From: Akkermansiaceae bacterium UBA2381
Lineage (GTDB): Bacteria > Verrucomicrobiota > Verrucomicrobiia > Verrucomicrobiales > DEV007
DNA: 61,344 bases
Assembly: GCA_002344215.1 (NCBI GenBank)
Contig: DDSV01000021.1
Coordinates: 320 to 61,663, forward strand
Reading direction: 5' to 3'
The translations under genes were made by a program, and so were the position numbers. Positions 39,798-48,166 of the stretch are shown piece after piece. The notes under the pieces were generated by a model. The model was given only the letters and a program-made list of their open reading frames with translations. It was not told the origin of the DNA and did no database searches. The stretch's first letter is position 1; each line of letters begins with the position of its first letter.

Positions 39798-40388
39798 ATG
39801 GAGAAGAACCTTTCCAATTGGCTGGTGCGTCTCACCCTTTCCGGGTTAGGGGTGATTCTTCCTCTGTTTACAGGTTGTGCCTCAAGGGAGATACGGACGT
39901 CTTCCGAGGTTCTTCCGGATTCCGGGATCAGCTCAACCGAGATCTCTCAGGTCCTTGCTTTCCACAACCGGAAGCGTCAGGAGGTGGGTAGTCCGAATCT
40001 GAGCTGGTCGTCCGAGATCGCCCGCTACGCTCAGAGCAGGGCCAATTCGATTGCCCGATCCGGTCGGTTCGGCCATTTACCCCGTGGAATGAATCCTTAC
40101 GGAGAGAACCTGGCTGAGGGAGGTTCGACCCGGGGAGCGTCGGGATATTCGGTGCTCGATGCCTGCCAGGCCTGGTATGCTGAAAAGAGTCTGATCCCGG
40201 CTGGGGAGAGAATCCTGAGCAAAAAGCTCTTCAATCGCGGGGTCGGGCACTACACCCAGATGGTCTGGAAAGGCACCACAGAAATGGGTGCCGGCGTTGC
40301 TCATTACCAGAAAGGCGGCTACAACGTGACGGTGGTGGTCTGTTGCTACAATCCCAGGGGAAATGTGATCACCGAGGCGATTTATTGA
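39798..40388 (+). CDS. CAP/SCP-domain (PR-1-like) lipoprotein
   Basis: This 196-residue protein has a lipoprotein signal ending in the lipobox LFTGC. The CAP domain follows: LAFHNRKRQEVGSPNLSWSSEIARYAQSRANSI, NPYGENLAEGG, HYTQMVWKGTTEMGAGVA and YNVTVVVCCYNPRGN. The conserved His/Glu positions (GENLA, HYTQMVW) are present. Secreted CAP proteins occur in all domains with varied roles, and the bacterial function is mostly unknown. ATGs at 39783 and 39798 are both possible; the latter gives a cleaner signal. A long inverted repeat follows the stop. Confidence 0.87.
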   Translation: MEKNLSNWLVRLTLSGLGVILPLFTGCASREIRTSSEVLPDSGISSTEISQVLAFHNRKRQEVGSPNLSWSSEIARYAQSRANSIARSGRFGHLPRGMNPYGENLAEGGSTRGASGYSVLDACQAWYAEKSLIPAGERILSKKLFNRGVGHYTQMVWKGTTEMGAGVAHYQKGGYNVTVVVCCYNPRGNVITEAIY

Positions 40389-40400
40389 GGGGGGGAAGGA

Positions 40401-40416
40401 ATTGAGGAATTGAGGT
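40401..40416. repeat. 8-bp tandem repeat (ATTGAGGA/AATTGAGG), two copies
   Basis: Two AATTGAGG units occur in tandem around 40400-40415, followed by TGTTAAGG, which begins the stem of the adjacent hairpin. It is a short member of the tandem repeats seen at gene ends here. Confidence 0.5.
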
Positions 40417-40463
40417 GTTAAGGTTTTGAATTGCCTCAATCCCTAAAAACCTTAACACCTCAA
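40410..40463. terminator. Bidirectional terminator between convergent genes
   Basis: A perfect 18-bp inverted repeat (40410-40427 and 40446-40463, TTGAGGTGTTAAGGTTTT and its complement) flanks an 18-nt loop between the CAP lipoprotein stop and the ftsY stop. T-runs beyond the stem are weak, so it may act by its structure alone or be a repeat rather than a classical terminator. Confidence 0.6.
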
Positions 40464-40467
40464 GCCC

Positions 40468-41316
40468 TCACAAGAGCGTCTCAATAAACTCGTCGGGGAT
40501 AAAAGGCTTAAAATCCGCTGCCGTTTCCCCGGTGCCGATAAAGCGGGTGGAGACCCCGAGTTCGTGTTTGATGGCGACCACGCTTCCCCCCTTGCCCGAC
40601 CCGTCCAACTTCGTGACGATGACTCCGTTCAGGTCGAGGGCGGACTGAAATTCGCGGGTTTGCGAGACGGCGTTGGAACCTGTCGTGGCATCAACGACAA
40701 TCCAGCGTTCGTGCGGGGCGCTTTCATCCTGCTTGGCGAGGGTGCGTCGGATTTTCCGGAGCTCCTCCATCAAATTGTGGCGGGTGTGAAGCCGTCCTGC
40801 CGTGTCACAGATCAGATAGGCGGCTCCGGTAGCGATTGCCTTCTGATGGGCCTCGAAACATACCGCCGAGGGATCGCCCTGATACTGGGTCGTCACGATA
40901 GGCACGTCGAGCCGCTCCGCCCAGACCTTGAGCTGTTCGATGGCCGCGGCGCGGAACGTGTCAGCTGCGGCCAATACGACACTGTGGCCCTGAGCCTTGA
41001 GGAAAGCGGCCAGTTTCGCGACGGAGGTGGTTTTGCCGACACCATTAACCCCGGCGACGAGAATGACGGTTGGCTTCCCGGGCTGACCCGGCGGGGGCAG
41101 GGGGAGAGGTTCGCTCCCGATAATCGCTTTGATTTCCTCGCGGCAGGCCTCGACCACAGAGTCGGCGTCGAGGGTGCCTTTGCGCTTCCGGAGACGGTCG
41201 ACGATCTCGGTAGTGAGTCGGATTCCAAGATCGCCGGTAATGAGAGTCTCCTCGAGATCATCCCAGTCAATATCGTTTCCCCGGAAACGTGAGAGGATTG
41301 ATTTGAACAAACCCAT
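40468..41316 (-). CDS. ftsY: Signal recognition particle receptor FtsY
   Basis: This 282-residue GTPase receives SRP-ribosome complexes at the inner membrane. Its NG domain is complete: N-domain helices at 1-75, GVNGVGKTTSVAKLA (G1), DTFRAAAIEQL, CDTAGRLHT (G3), VTKLDGSGKGG (G4) and GTGETAADFKPF. The acidic A domain found in E. coli is absent; the protein starts directly with GLFKSILSRF. It lies 3 bp behind nusB. Confidence 0.96.
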   Translation of the reverse strand: MGLFKSILSRFRGNDIDWDDLEETLITGDLGIRLTTEIVDRLRKRKGTLDADSVVEACREEIKAIIGSEPLPLPPPGQPGKPTVILVAGVNGVGKTTSVAKLAAFLKAQGHSVVLAAADTFRAAAIEQLKVWAERLDVPIVTTQYQGDPSAVCFEAHQKAIATGAAYLICDTAGRLHTRHNLMEELRKIRRTLAKQDESAPHERWIVVDATTGSNAVSQTREFQSALDLNGVIVTKLDGSGKGGSVVAIKHELGVSTRFIGTGETAADFKPFIPDEFIETLL

Positions 41317-41319
41317 GAA

Positions 41320-41769
41320 TCAGCGCTTCAAAATCTTGTCGAGGATACCGTTGACAAAACCGGCCGACTCCTCGGTGCCGAATCGTTTCGCAATCTCAAT
41401 GGCCTCGTTGATCGCTGCCTGTGGGGGGATGTGAGAAGCATAGCGAATCTCGTAGGCGCCCAGACGCAGAATGTTCCGGTCAACGGCAGCGAGGCGTTGG
41501 AAGGAATAGTTCTCCAACTGGTTCCGGATCATGGTGTCGATCTCGGTGGAATGTTCCACCACTCCCCGAATCAATTCCGTCGCGAATTCCCGGGCAAACG
41601 ACTTCGCGTCGCGGAGACTCCAGAAAGCCTCAAGTTTCTCCGGAGAGAACTCAATCTGACCCTGCACGTCGTTTCCGTACAGGTACTGCACCGCCGCTTC
41701 ACGCCCGTCGCGACGGGGTGAGGGAGCTTTATTTTTCGTTTTCTGGTCCCTGTGGCTTGAGGAATCCAT
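41320..41769 (-). CDS. nusB: Transcription antitermination protein NusB
   Basis: This 149-residue helical RNA-binding protein helps antitermination at rRNA operons. Features are RRDGREAAVQYLYG near the N-terminus, RLAAVDRNILRLGAYEI and PPQAAINEAIEIAKRFGTEESAGFVNGILDKI. The first ~20 residues are a basic extension. The start overlaps the end of apbE by 41 bp and no later Met is available, so the overlap is probably real. It forms a run with ftsY. Confidence 0.95.
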   Translation of the reverse strand: MDSSSHRDQKTKNKAPSPRRDGREAAVQYLYGNDVQGQIEFSPEKLEAFWSLRDAKSFAREFATELIRGVVEHSTEIDTMIRNQLENYSFQRLAAVDRNILRLGAYEIRYASHIPPQAAINEAIEIAKRFGTEESAGFVNGILDKILKR

Positions 41770-42808
41770 CGGTGCGGGTGAACACTTCTTGACCGTCGTG
41801 GAGGGTGACGATCTGGCATTCGATTCCTCGTTTATTCTTGATGAATTGCAAGCCTTCCTTTACTCCCAGAAGGACCACGGCAGTGGCGTAACTGTCTGAT
41901 GTGGTAGCGTCAGGGGCGATGACACTGGCACCAATTCTTTCTGTCAATCCAAGCCCGGTGCGGGTTGAGACAATGTGGGAGTAGCGCACTCCGGCGATTT
42001 CAAGATAACGGCGAGTGTCACCCGAAGTCGAGATGGCCTGATTCACCAGGGTCACGGTCTCAAGGTCTTTCAAGTCGTGTCCGATTTCGAGCGTTTCGAT
42101 GCCTATTCTCCAGCCCGCTTTTCCGGGAGGGGCCTCGCCAACGACAATGTCGCCGCTCGCGGCGACCAGAGTCTGAGGAAACCCGCCGTCCCGCAGAATG
42201 GTGAGGGCGGCGTCGGCGGCATACCCTTTGGCGATGCCGCCGAGATCAAAGAGCATGCCATCGACCCTTTTTGTAATGGTCCGTTTCTCGGCATCCAGTT
42301 TCAGATGATGAAATCCGGTCCGTGCTTTCGCCGATGCAATTTGGTCAGCCGTCGGGAGCGATCCGTTCTTCCGCCCCATGCGCCACATCCGAATGAGGGG
42401 TCCTGCGGTGATGTCAAAGGCACCTTCGGACTCGTCGGTTAGGGCTCCTGCCGATTTGAACAGGACAAATAGGTCTTCGCTGACGGGGAAGGGGACTCCC
42501 GCCGGAGCTTTGGCCAGTTGATTGATCTCCGACTCGGGGAGGTAATCGGAGAGCGTCCGGTTGAGTTCCGCGACACGGGCAAAGGCCTTCCGGGTTAAGA
42601 GGGTCAGGTCATTGAGTTGACCCTCTTCGGCCCAGGAACGGATCGTGAACTCCGTTCCCATGTGCGGCTCTTTGAAGGTGAAAAGCTGCTTCTCTCCCGC
42701 GGTTGTCGCCCCTGCCAGGATAAGAGCAAGAAGAGAGGGAATGAAAAAAAGGCGAACCGGATGGTTCGCCTTTCTCTGCTTGGTCAGTGATGGACCAATC
42801 TGGGTCAT
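41729..42808 (-). CDS. apbE: FAD:protein FMN transferase (ApbE)
   Basis: This 359-residue exported enzyme attaches FMN to Thr or Ser of target flavoproteins. ApbE motifs are present: MGTEFTIRSW, LSDYLPESEINQLA, GAFDITAGPLIRMWRMG, DLGGIAKGYAADAAL, ASGDIVVG and SHIVSTRTG. A hydrophobic export signal lies at about residues 19-37. The only usable start, ATG at 42808, places a perfect terminator hairpin (42744-42773) inside codons about 12-22. The gene starts 8 bp after the cytochrome/FGE-like gene and overlaps nusB at its end. Flavinylation targets (Nqr/Rnf) are not in the window. Confidence 0.93.
   Translation of the reverse strand: MTQIGPSLTKQRKANHPVRLFFIPSLLALILAGATTAGEKQLFTFKEPHMGTEFTIRSWAEEGQLNDLTLLTRKAFARVAELNRTLSDYLPESEINQLAKAPAGVPFPVSEDLFVLFKSAGALTDESEGAFDITAGPLIRMWRMGRKNGSLPTADQIASAKARTGFHHLKLDAEKRTITKRVDGMLFDLGGIAKGYAADAALTILRDGGFPQTLVAASGDIVVGEAPPGKAGWRIGIETLEIGHDLKDLETVTLVNQAISTSGDTRRYLEIAGVRYSHIVSTRTGLGLTERIGASVIAPDATTSDSYATAVVLLGVKEGLQFIKNKRGIECQIVTLHDGQEVFTRTDGFLKPQGPENEK
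42744..42773 (-). terminator. Intrinsic terminator hairpin inside the apbE 5' coding region
   Basis: On the minus strand AAAGGCGAACC pairs perfectly (11 bp) with GGTTCGCCTTT around a 4-nt loop, and the T-run continues to seven T. It is placed to end transcripts from the upstream cytochrome/FGE-like gene, yet it is translated as part of the ApbE signal-peptide region. Confidence 0.7.
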
Positions 42809-42816
42809 CGAAGTTT

Positions 42817-44352
42817 TCAGCCGCCGATGCGACCGAGGTTCCAGAGCTCGTTCATTTTCTCCACCTCAGGAACATTCAAGGGGCGCACGATGCGGAATCC
42901 CAGCCAATGGGCGTCGGTGTGATACCAGATCGACTTGGGAAGTTGAGGGTCCTGAACCTTCCAGTTTTCGTCCGAGAAGATACGTCGGGCGGAACGAAGC
43001 TCCTCCGCCGGGTCATACCAGGAACCACCCCGCGCGACGCGCGGGTAAAGGGTCGTCGGAATAGCGAGAGGGTTTTCAGTGGTTTTGCCCTCGCGACCGG
43101 CATAGCCGTCGGCAAGATACTGGTCGAGGCACCATTCCATGACGTTGCCGTGCATGTCGTAAAGCCCCCAGGGGTTTGGCTTCTTGGTTCCCACTTTTTC
43201 GTAACCGACGCGGACCTGCTCCGGATCAAGGACCGCAAAATCGGCGAGTTGGTCGGTGGGGCAGGAGAAGGGACCGGTGGTCCCGGCACGACAGGCGTAT
43301 TCCCATTCCGCTTCGGTGGGGAGACGGTAGTAGTGTCCGGTCTGGGCACTCAGCCACTGGCAGAATTTACTGGCGGCATGTTCGGTCATACAGATCGCCG
43401 GAAAGCCGTCAGTGCCCATGCCGAAGCTCATCTCGGTGTAGGGAGTGGTGGGGCTGGAAACCACATCCACCGGAGCCGAATCGGCCGGAATGTTTTCAGG
43501 CGAACCATCCTTGTTCCGGGCCACCCCCGTGATCATGAATGGCTCATACATGTTCCAGGTGACTTCGTATTTGCCCATCCAGAAAGGATCGACTTTAACC
43601 TTGTGCTGGGGACCTTCGTCCTCGAACCGGCCTTCCTCATCGGCGGGGCTGCCCATCATGAATTCTCCGCCTTTGATCGGGACCATGTCGAACTTCACTC
43701 CGGTCTTTGGAATGGTGGAGGTGTACTCCTTCATCTCCGTCTCCGACTTCTCGGTGCTGGTGGCGACGATGTTTTCGCGGATGGTTTTCACGAGGGCGAG
43801 ATTGTCGGCGAGACCTCCCGCATCGGCTTCGCTGCCGCCAAGTTTAAATTTTGCCGGCCAGACGGCTCCCTGCTCAACCCAGAGGCGCAGCATGGTTTGC
43901 TCTTCGGCTTTGAAAGGTCCACCCCGGCTGAGGAGCGGAAGCACGTTCACTTTGAAATCCATGCGGGGCTTTTCCTCAAGCACGACGCCATCGGGCCAGA
44001 CTGCGCCTTCGGCGATCCAGACTTTGAGGATTTCCTGCTGCTCAACGGTGAGCGGCTTTTTCGGCGGCATGACGTCGTCGCTGTCGGCCGGTTCAGTCGT
44101 CATCCAGTAGACCGGACTGGCCTCGTGGTCTTTTGGGATGATGGTTTCCTTGGCGTAGGTTTCACCGCCGGCGAAGGCGAACTCCTTCGTATCCATGCGG
44201 TATTCGCCCTCCTGTTTCTTGGCGCCGTGGCAGTGGATGCAAGTCCCCTCGATGAGCGGCTTGACCTGAGTCATAAAATCAACAGTCTCACCGTTGGATG
44301 TCAGCGGCAGGAGAACAGCTCCAAGAAACAGGGGGATGGTTCGGTTACGCAT
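42817..44352 (-). CDS. Secreted cytochrome c-domain protein fused to an FGE/sulfatase-modifying-factor-like domain
   Basis: A signal peptide (1-22) precedes a PSCyt1-type haem domain with CIHCH at 38-42 and a related second segment without haem Cys (VNVLPLLSRGGPF). Residues about 215-500 form a C-type-lectin-like FGE/SUMF1 domain: FDMVPIKGGEFMMGSP, PFWMGKYEVTW, YYRLPTEAEWEYACRAGT, NPWGLYDMHGNVMEWC and ARGGSWYD. The paired Cys of true formylglycine-generating enzymes near the RGGSW motif are absent, so it should not be read as the sulfatase activator. Similar PVC proteins are of unknown function. TTG at 44358 could add two residues. Confidence 0.85.
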   Translation of the reverse strand: MRNRTIPLFLGAVLLPLTSNGETVDFMTQVKPLIEGTCIHCHGAKKQEGEYRMDTKEFAFAGGETYAKETIIPKDHEASPVYWMTTEPADSDDVMPPKKPLTVEQQEILKVWIAEGAVWPDGVVLEEKPRMDFKVNVLPLLSRGGPFKAEEQTMLRLWVEQGAVWPAKFKLGGSEADAGGLADNLALVKTIRENIVATSTEKSETEMKEYTSTIPKTGVKFDMVPIKGGEFMMGSPADEEGRFEDEGPQHKVKVDPFWMGKYEVTWNMYEPFMITGVARNKDGSPENIPADSAPVDVVSSPTTPYTEMSFGMGTDGFPAICMTEHAASKFCQWLSAQTGHYYRLPTEAEWEYACRAGTTGPFSCPTDQLADFAVLDPEQVRVGYEKVGTKKPNPWGLYDMHGNVMEWCLDQYLADGYAGREGKTTENPLAIPTTLYPRVARGGSWYDPAEELRSARRIFSDENWKVQDPQLPKSIWYHTDAHWLGFRIVRPLNVPEVEKMNELWNLGRIGG

Positions 44353-44510
44353 GGTCAATTTTCGTGAACTCGGAACAAAGCAAACAATCGCGGGTGAATC
44401 AAGAACCGTCTTCAGGGCTTTTTCAGAGGAAAATGAGACAAATCCTGATCGCGGAGCGGCAAAGCTTGGATTCGGTTGACGCAGGGCAAGGCGGGGCTTT
44501 CGTTCCGTCG

Positions 44511-45719
44511 ATGTTTCGTTACCCCCTTATTTGCGCTGCATTATGCGTGACTAGCCTCTTCGCCGCCCGCGGCTTCGCGGCCGAGGAGCCGATTCGGGGG
44601 TTCATCAGTATTGAGCCATTTGAGTTCAGACTCGAAGCTCTCGTTCGGGTTGGGGCCTTCAAGGAGGCGTGGAGAATGGAGACAGATTCGATCGGACCGG
44701 CTGAGAGGCAGAGGGTGATGGATAACCTCCTGACTTTGTTTGAGTCAGGGGTGAATTTAAAGACTCCGGGAGAATCGCTGACCTACACCGAGCGTAGTGT
44801 CCGATTTGTCGTTCCCGATGTGGAAAAAGGTTATGCCACCGACGAGCGCGAAACGATTCCGCTCGATGAGGCGCTCGTCGGTTTGACCCTCTCCGCGACG
44901 ACCGTCGGAATCGACGAAATGGAGTTCGAATGGCTCTGGTTTGCTCCAGGGCAGGAGAGGCTAATCGTCGAAATCGCAAGCCGGGGCAAACCCTCGGCAC
45001 GGGCGTTGACTCCTGCGGCGAACAAAGCGCGATGGAAGCTGGATGAGAATATTTCGCCACCGGCTCTCCTTCCAGTTCCGCCGGTCACCCGCGTCGAACA
45101 TCACCCGTTCCGCTATCTACTTTACCCGGCCCTGGCGATGATGATCTATGCCGGAATCATCGTGACCCGTCGAAAGACCGAATCACCACCCTGGTCGGGA
45201 TGGCTCATTGTCGGGGGTATCGTCGTTTGTTTCGCTGCTCTGAAAATTCGGGGATCAGAGCTTGTCCTACCCGTCGATCAGGAACGGGACGATCTCGTTT
45301 ATGCGCTTTTGCGCAACACCTACCACGCGTTCGATTACCGCGATGAGTCTTCCATTTACGATACCCTCGAGGCGAGTGTGACGGGGCACTTGCTGGAGCA
45401 GGTATACCTCGAAATGAGGTCATCCCTGGAACTCGAAAACACCGGAGGACCGAGGGTCCGCGTCAACGAGATCGCCCTGCGCGAATGTCGCGCTTCGGAA
45501 AGTCCGGGAATCCCCGAAGGATCGTTCAAGACCCGTGCCGAGTGGGTAACGATCGGGGAGGTAACGCATTGGGGACACACCCACGAACGTACCAATAAAT
45601 ACGAGGCGGAAATGACGATTTCTTCTGAGAATGAAGTGTGGCGAATCAGCGGACTGGATCTCCTCAACGAAGAGCGGATTCAAAAGATTTCCCGCCGCGT
45701 TATCGACCCGGAGCCATGA
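44511..45719 (+). CDS. Uncharacterised membrane protein, first gene of an ABC module
   Basis: This 402-residue protein has a signal peptide (MFRYPLICAALCVTSLFAARGFA), an extracytoplasmic beta-rich domain (about 25-185), two membrane segments (YLLYPALAMMIYAGIIV and SGWLIVGGIVVCFAAL) and a C-terminal domain with VYALLRNTYHAFDYRDESSIYDTLEASVTGHLL, VRVNEIALRECRA and EVTHWGHTHERTNKYEAEM that looks NTF2-like. I recall similar proteins beside LolD-type ABC genes in other bacteria, without known function. The ATG at 44511 is chosen by the signal peptide. The stop overlaps the ATPase ATG (ATGA), so these genes are translationally coupled. Confidence 0.75.
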   Translation: MFRYPLICAALCVTSLFAARGFAAEEPIRGFISIEPFEFRLEALVRVGAFKEAWRMETDSIGPAERQRVMDNLLTLFESGVNLKTPGESLTYTERSVRFVVPDVEKGYATDERETIPLDEALVGLTLSATTVGIDEMEFEWLWFAPGQERLIVEIASRGKPSARALTPAANKARWKLDENISPPALLPVPPVTRVEHHPFRYLLYPALAMMIYAGIIVTRRKTESPPWSGWLIVGGIVVCFAALKIRGSELVLPVDQERDDLVYALLRNTYHAFDYRDESSIYDTLEASVTGHLLEQVYLEMRSSLELENTGGPRVRVNEIALRECRASESPGIPEGSFKTRAEWVTIGEVTHWGHTHERTNKYEAEMTISSENEVWRISGLDLLNEERIQKISRRVIDPEP

Positions 45720-46387
45720 TTGTTGTTGAGAACGTGCGCTTTTCTTATCCCTCCGAGTCTTTTGAACTGCGGCTGGATCAACTGCGGGTAGAGGCTGGAG
45801 AAACGGTTGCTCTGGTCGGACCCAGTGGTTGCGGGAAAACGACCTTGATGAATTTGATCTCAGGGATTCTCGTTCCGGCTGCGGGAGAGATTCAAGTGAA
45901 TGGAGTCAAGGTGGGGGAACTCAGTGTTGCGGCTCGCCAGCGCTTTCGCCTAGAGACGATCGGGCTGGTGCCGCAAAATTTCGAATTGCTCGACTACCTC
46001 ACCATCCGCGAAAACATTCTCGTTCCCTTCCGGATCAGCTCGAGCTTGCGCCTGTCACCGGAGACCCGCGATCGCTGCGAGTTCCTCGCGGAGAGGTCTG
46101 GAATCTCCCGTCATCTGGATAAATTTCCCGGCCAACTCTCGCAGGGGGAACGCCAGCGGGCCGCGCTCTGTCGGGGCCTGGTGACCTCTCCCCGCCTCAT
46201 CCTGGCGGATGAACCGACCGGAAACCTCGATCCCGAGAATCAGGACCGCATCGTGGCCCTGCTCCTTGAGGAGGCGAAACATATCGGTTCGAGCGTGGTG
46301 ATGATCACTCATGATCCCGTTCTTCTCCCGCGTTTCGGGAGGGTCATCGATGCCCTGCAATGGCGAACTGCGGGAGGTAACGCATGA
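45716..46387 (+). CDS. ABC transporter ATP-binding protein (LolD/MacB type)
   Basis: This 223-residue ATPase has Walker A GPSGCGKTTLMNLISG (about 36-51), the Q-loop GLVPQNFELLDYLTIRENIL, the ABC signature LSQGERQRAAL, Walker B LILADEPTGNLD and the switch His in MITHDP. The sequence type is that of LolD/MacB/FtsE proteins, which drive FtsX-like permeases for lipoprotein release or periplasmic mechanotransmission rather than classical import. It overlaps the gene before it and the permease after it by 4 bp each. Confidence 0.93.
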   Translation: MIVVENVRFSYPSESFELRLDQLRVEAGETVALVGPSGCGKTTLMNLISGILVPAAGEIQVNGVKVGELSVAARQRFRLETIGLVPQNFELLDYLTIRENILVPFRISSSLRLSPETRDRCEFLAERSGISRHLDKFPGQLSQGERQRAALCRGLVTSPRLILADEPTGNLDPENQDRIVALLLEEAKHIGSSVVMITHDPVLLPRFGRVIDALQWRTAGGNA

Positions 46388-47568
46388 ACGGAAAAGGGAT
46401 CGTTTTTCTGGGCTTCCGCTACCTTCAGCGAAATCGGGTCAAAACCCTGCTGCTTGTGGCCGCGTTTACGCTCGTCTGGCTGTTGCCGTCGGGTATCGGC
46501 CTGATCGTCTCCCGGGTCGAGGTCCAGCTCCGCGCCAGGGCGATGGAGACTCCCTTGCTTCTCGGGCAGGCCGGCAGTCCTCTGGAACTGGTTTTTAACG
46601 GTCTCTATTTTACGAGACCCGATCTTGCGACACTGCCCTCCCGTGAGCTTGATACCATCGCGGAGAGCGGACTCGCTTCGGTCATCCCGCTTTACGCGAG
46701 GTTTTCGGCCGGAGGGCATCGCATCGTCGGAACTTCGCTCGACTATTTCGATTTTAGAAAACTGACCATCCGCGAAGGGCGCCCTCTCCTGTGGTTGGGA
46801 GAATGTGTCGTGGGTGCGGATGTGGCGGAGAAGAACGGAGTTCGTCCCGGGGACGCGATCGTTTCCACCCCGGAGACTCTCTTTGATCTTGCCGGAGTCT
46901 ACCCGCTAAAGATGACGGTCGTGGGTGTCCTGGAGAGCAGCGGGTCGCCGGATGACGGAGCCATTTTTGTCGATCTGAAAACGGCCTGGATCATCGAGGG
47001 CCTTGGGCACGGGCACGATGAGGCGGAGAGTCTCGGGGATGACCAGCGGATCAAGACGGTTGAAAAGGAATCATCCATCCGGCTCAACGCGTCGGTGGTG
47101 GAGTACAACGAGATCAATCCTGATAATGCCGATCAGTTCCATTTTCACGGCGATCTCTCAGATTATCCGGTGACCGGTGCCATTCTCATTCCCGCCGATG
47201 CCAAAAATCAGGCACTTCTGAAAGGGCGGTATACCGCGCAGGGTGGCCTGCAACTGGTCTCGCCGGCAGAGGAGATGGACGAACTCTTTGCCACAGTCTT
47301 CAGTGTGCAGCGTTTTGTGCTCTGGCTGCTTTTTGCCATCGGGCTGGCGACGATTTTGATTGGCGCTCTCGTCTTCCTGCTTTCCTATCGCCTGAGGAGG
47401 GATGAGTTCCTCCACTTGAGGCATATCGGGGCGGACCCTGTGACCTTGAAGGCCCTTGTCGCGTTTGAAGCCGCGTTTGTTGTTCTTTCCAGCCTCGTTG
47501 TTAGCAGTCTATCGCTGCTGGTGATTCAACTGGCTGCCCCCGGTGTTATTCGGCACTTCCTGAACTGA
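46384..47568 (+). CDS. FtsX/MacB-like ABC transporter permease
   Basis: The 394-residue protein has an N-terminal membrane helix (about 22-42), a large periplasmic domain (about 45-305) and C-terminal helices (FVLWLLFAIGLATILIGALVFLLSY; LVAFEAAFVVLSSLVVSSLSLLVIQL). Only three clear membrane segments are seen instead of the usual four, and the protein ends soon after the third. RRDEFLHLRHIGADPVTLKALVAFEA matches the coupling region of FtsX-like permeases. A His/Asp/Glu patch, GLGHGHDEAES, lies in the periplasmic loop. It is coupled to the ATPase by an ATGA overlap. The substrate is unknown; metal-related or envelope roles are possible. Confidence 0.85.
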   Translation: MNGKGIVFLGFRYLQRNRVKTLLLVAAFTLVWLLPSGIGLIVSRVEVQLRARAMETPLLLGQAGSPLELVFNGLYFTRPDLATLPSRELDTIAESGLASVIPLYARFSAGGHRIVGTSLDYFDFRKLTIREGRPLLWLGECVVGADVAEKNGVRPGDAIVSTPETLFDLAGVYPLKMTVVGVLESSGSPDDGAIFVDLKTAWIIEGLGHGHDEAESLGDDQRIKTVEKESSIRLNASVVEYNEINPDNADQFHFHGDLSDYPVTGAILIPADAKNQALLKGRYTAQGGLQLVSPAEEMDELFATVFSVQRFVLWLLFAIGLATILIGALVFLLSYRLRRDEFLHLRHIGADPVTLKALVAFEAAFVVLSSLVVSSLSLLVIQLAAPGVIRHFLN

Positions 47569-47578
47569 GAGAGCAAAG

Positions 47579-48148
47579 TCAGTCCCTCAATGCGACCGGG
47601 GTATCGAGGATCTCTTTCATGATGAGAGCCTCCCTCAAGGTGCCACGGGTCTTCAGCATGCGGCTCAAATCGCCGGAGGTGTTTCGAGCCACTTTTCGTC
47701 CCTGATGAGCACGGGAAGAGACGGGTGGCTTTATCTCCGGCAGGGGAACGGCGGTCGCAGCGACTGGCACTTCGGCTCGAGGCGCAGGTGATACCGGCAG
47801 AGGTGGTGGAGCGGATTGAGTGGCGGAGGGCGGTTCCGTTTGGCCAATCATCTGATCCTGGAGGACCTCAAACAGTTCTCGAAAGGTTTTTGGCAGTTCC
47901 GGGACAGGCGCATCCACTTCTGTGCTTTCCCGGACGACTGGCCTGGAGTGCGGGACCTGAGGTGAGGGATGAAGATAGGGGGAAACAGGGGAAGGGAGCG
48001 AAGTTGAGCGACGCTCCGTCTGAGCGGCCTTCTTCTTGAGAGCTTTGACACGGCGCATCTCTGCGGCCTCCTGGAGACGGGCCCGGATCCAGCTGACAAA
48101 GGCGATGAAAATCATCGCCACATAGACCCATGGAAAATCGCTGTCCAT
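47579..48148 (-). CDS. Hypothetical membrane-anchored protein downstream of floA
   Basis: This 189-residue protein has one N-terminal membrane helix (WVYVAMIFIAFVSWI), a basic helix (RARLQEAAEMRRVKALKKKAA), a long Pro/Ser/Ala-rich linker (about 50-150) and a conserved-looking tail TSGDLSRMLKTRGTLREALIMKEILDTPVALRD. The tail pattern (LREAxIxxEILxxPxAL) recurs, from memory, at the end of many PVC hypothetical proteins. It follows floA by 18 bp on the same strand, so the two may act together at membrane microdomains. No function is assigned. Confidence 0.7.
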   Translation of the reverse strand: MDSDFPWVYVAMIFIAFVSWIRARLQEAAEMRRVKALKKKAAQTERRSTSLPSPVSPYLHPSPQVPHSRPVVRESTEVDAPVPELPKTFRELFEVLQDQMIGQTEPPSATQSAPPPLPVSPAPRAEVPVAATAVPLPEIKPPVSSRAHQGRKVARNTSGDLSRMLKTRGTLREALIMKEILDTPVALRD

Positions 48149-48166
48149 CTTCGCGCGGTCGTCCCC

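Noticed and set aside
42817..44352. Formylglycine-generating enzyme that would mature the sulfatases
   Set aside because: The domain lacks the catalytic Cys pair and is fused to a haem domain, so sulfatase activation is not supported.
42787..44367. A 526-codon open frame antisense to the cytochrome/FGE-like gene
   Set aside because: It is a mirror of a gene with clear haem and FGE-like motifs; the antisense translation shows no family features. Similar antisense frames at 1039-1995, 17902-19278 and 31498-33048 were rejected for the same reason.
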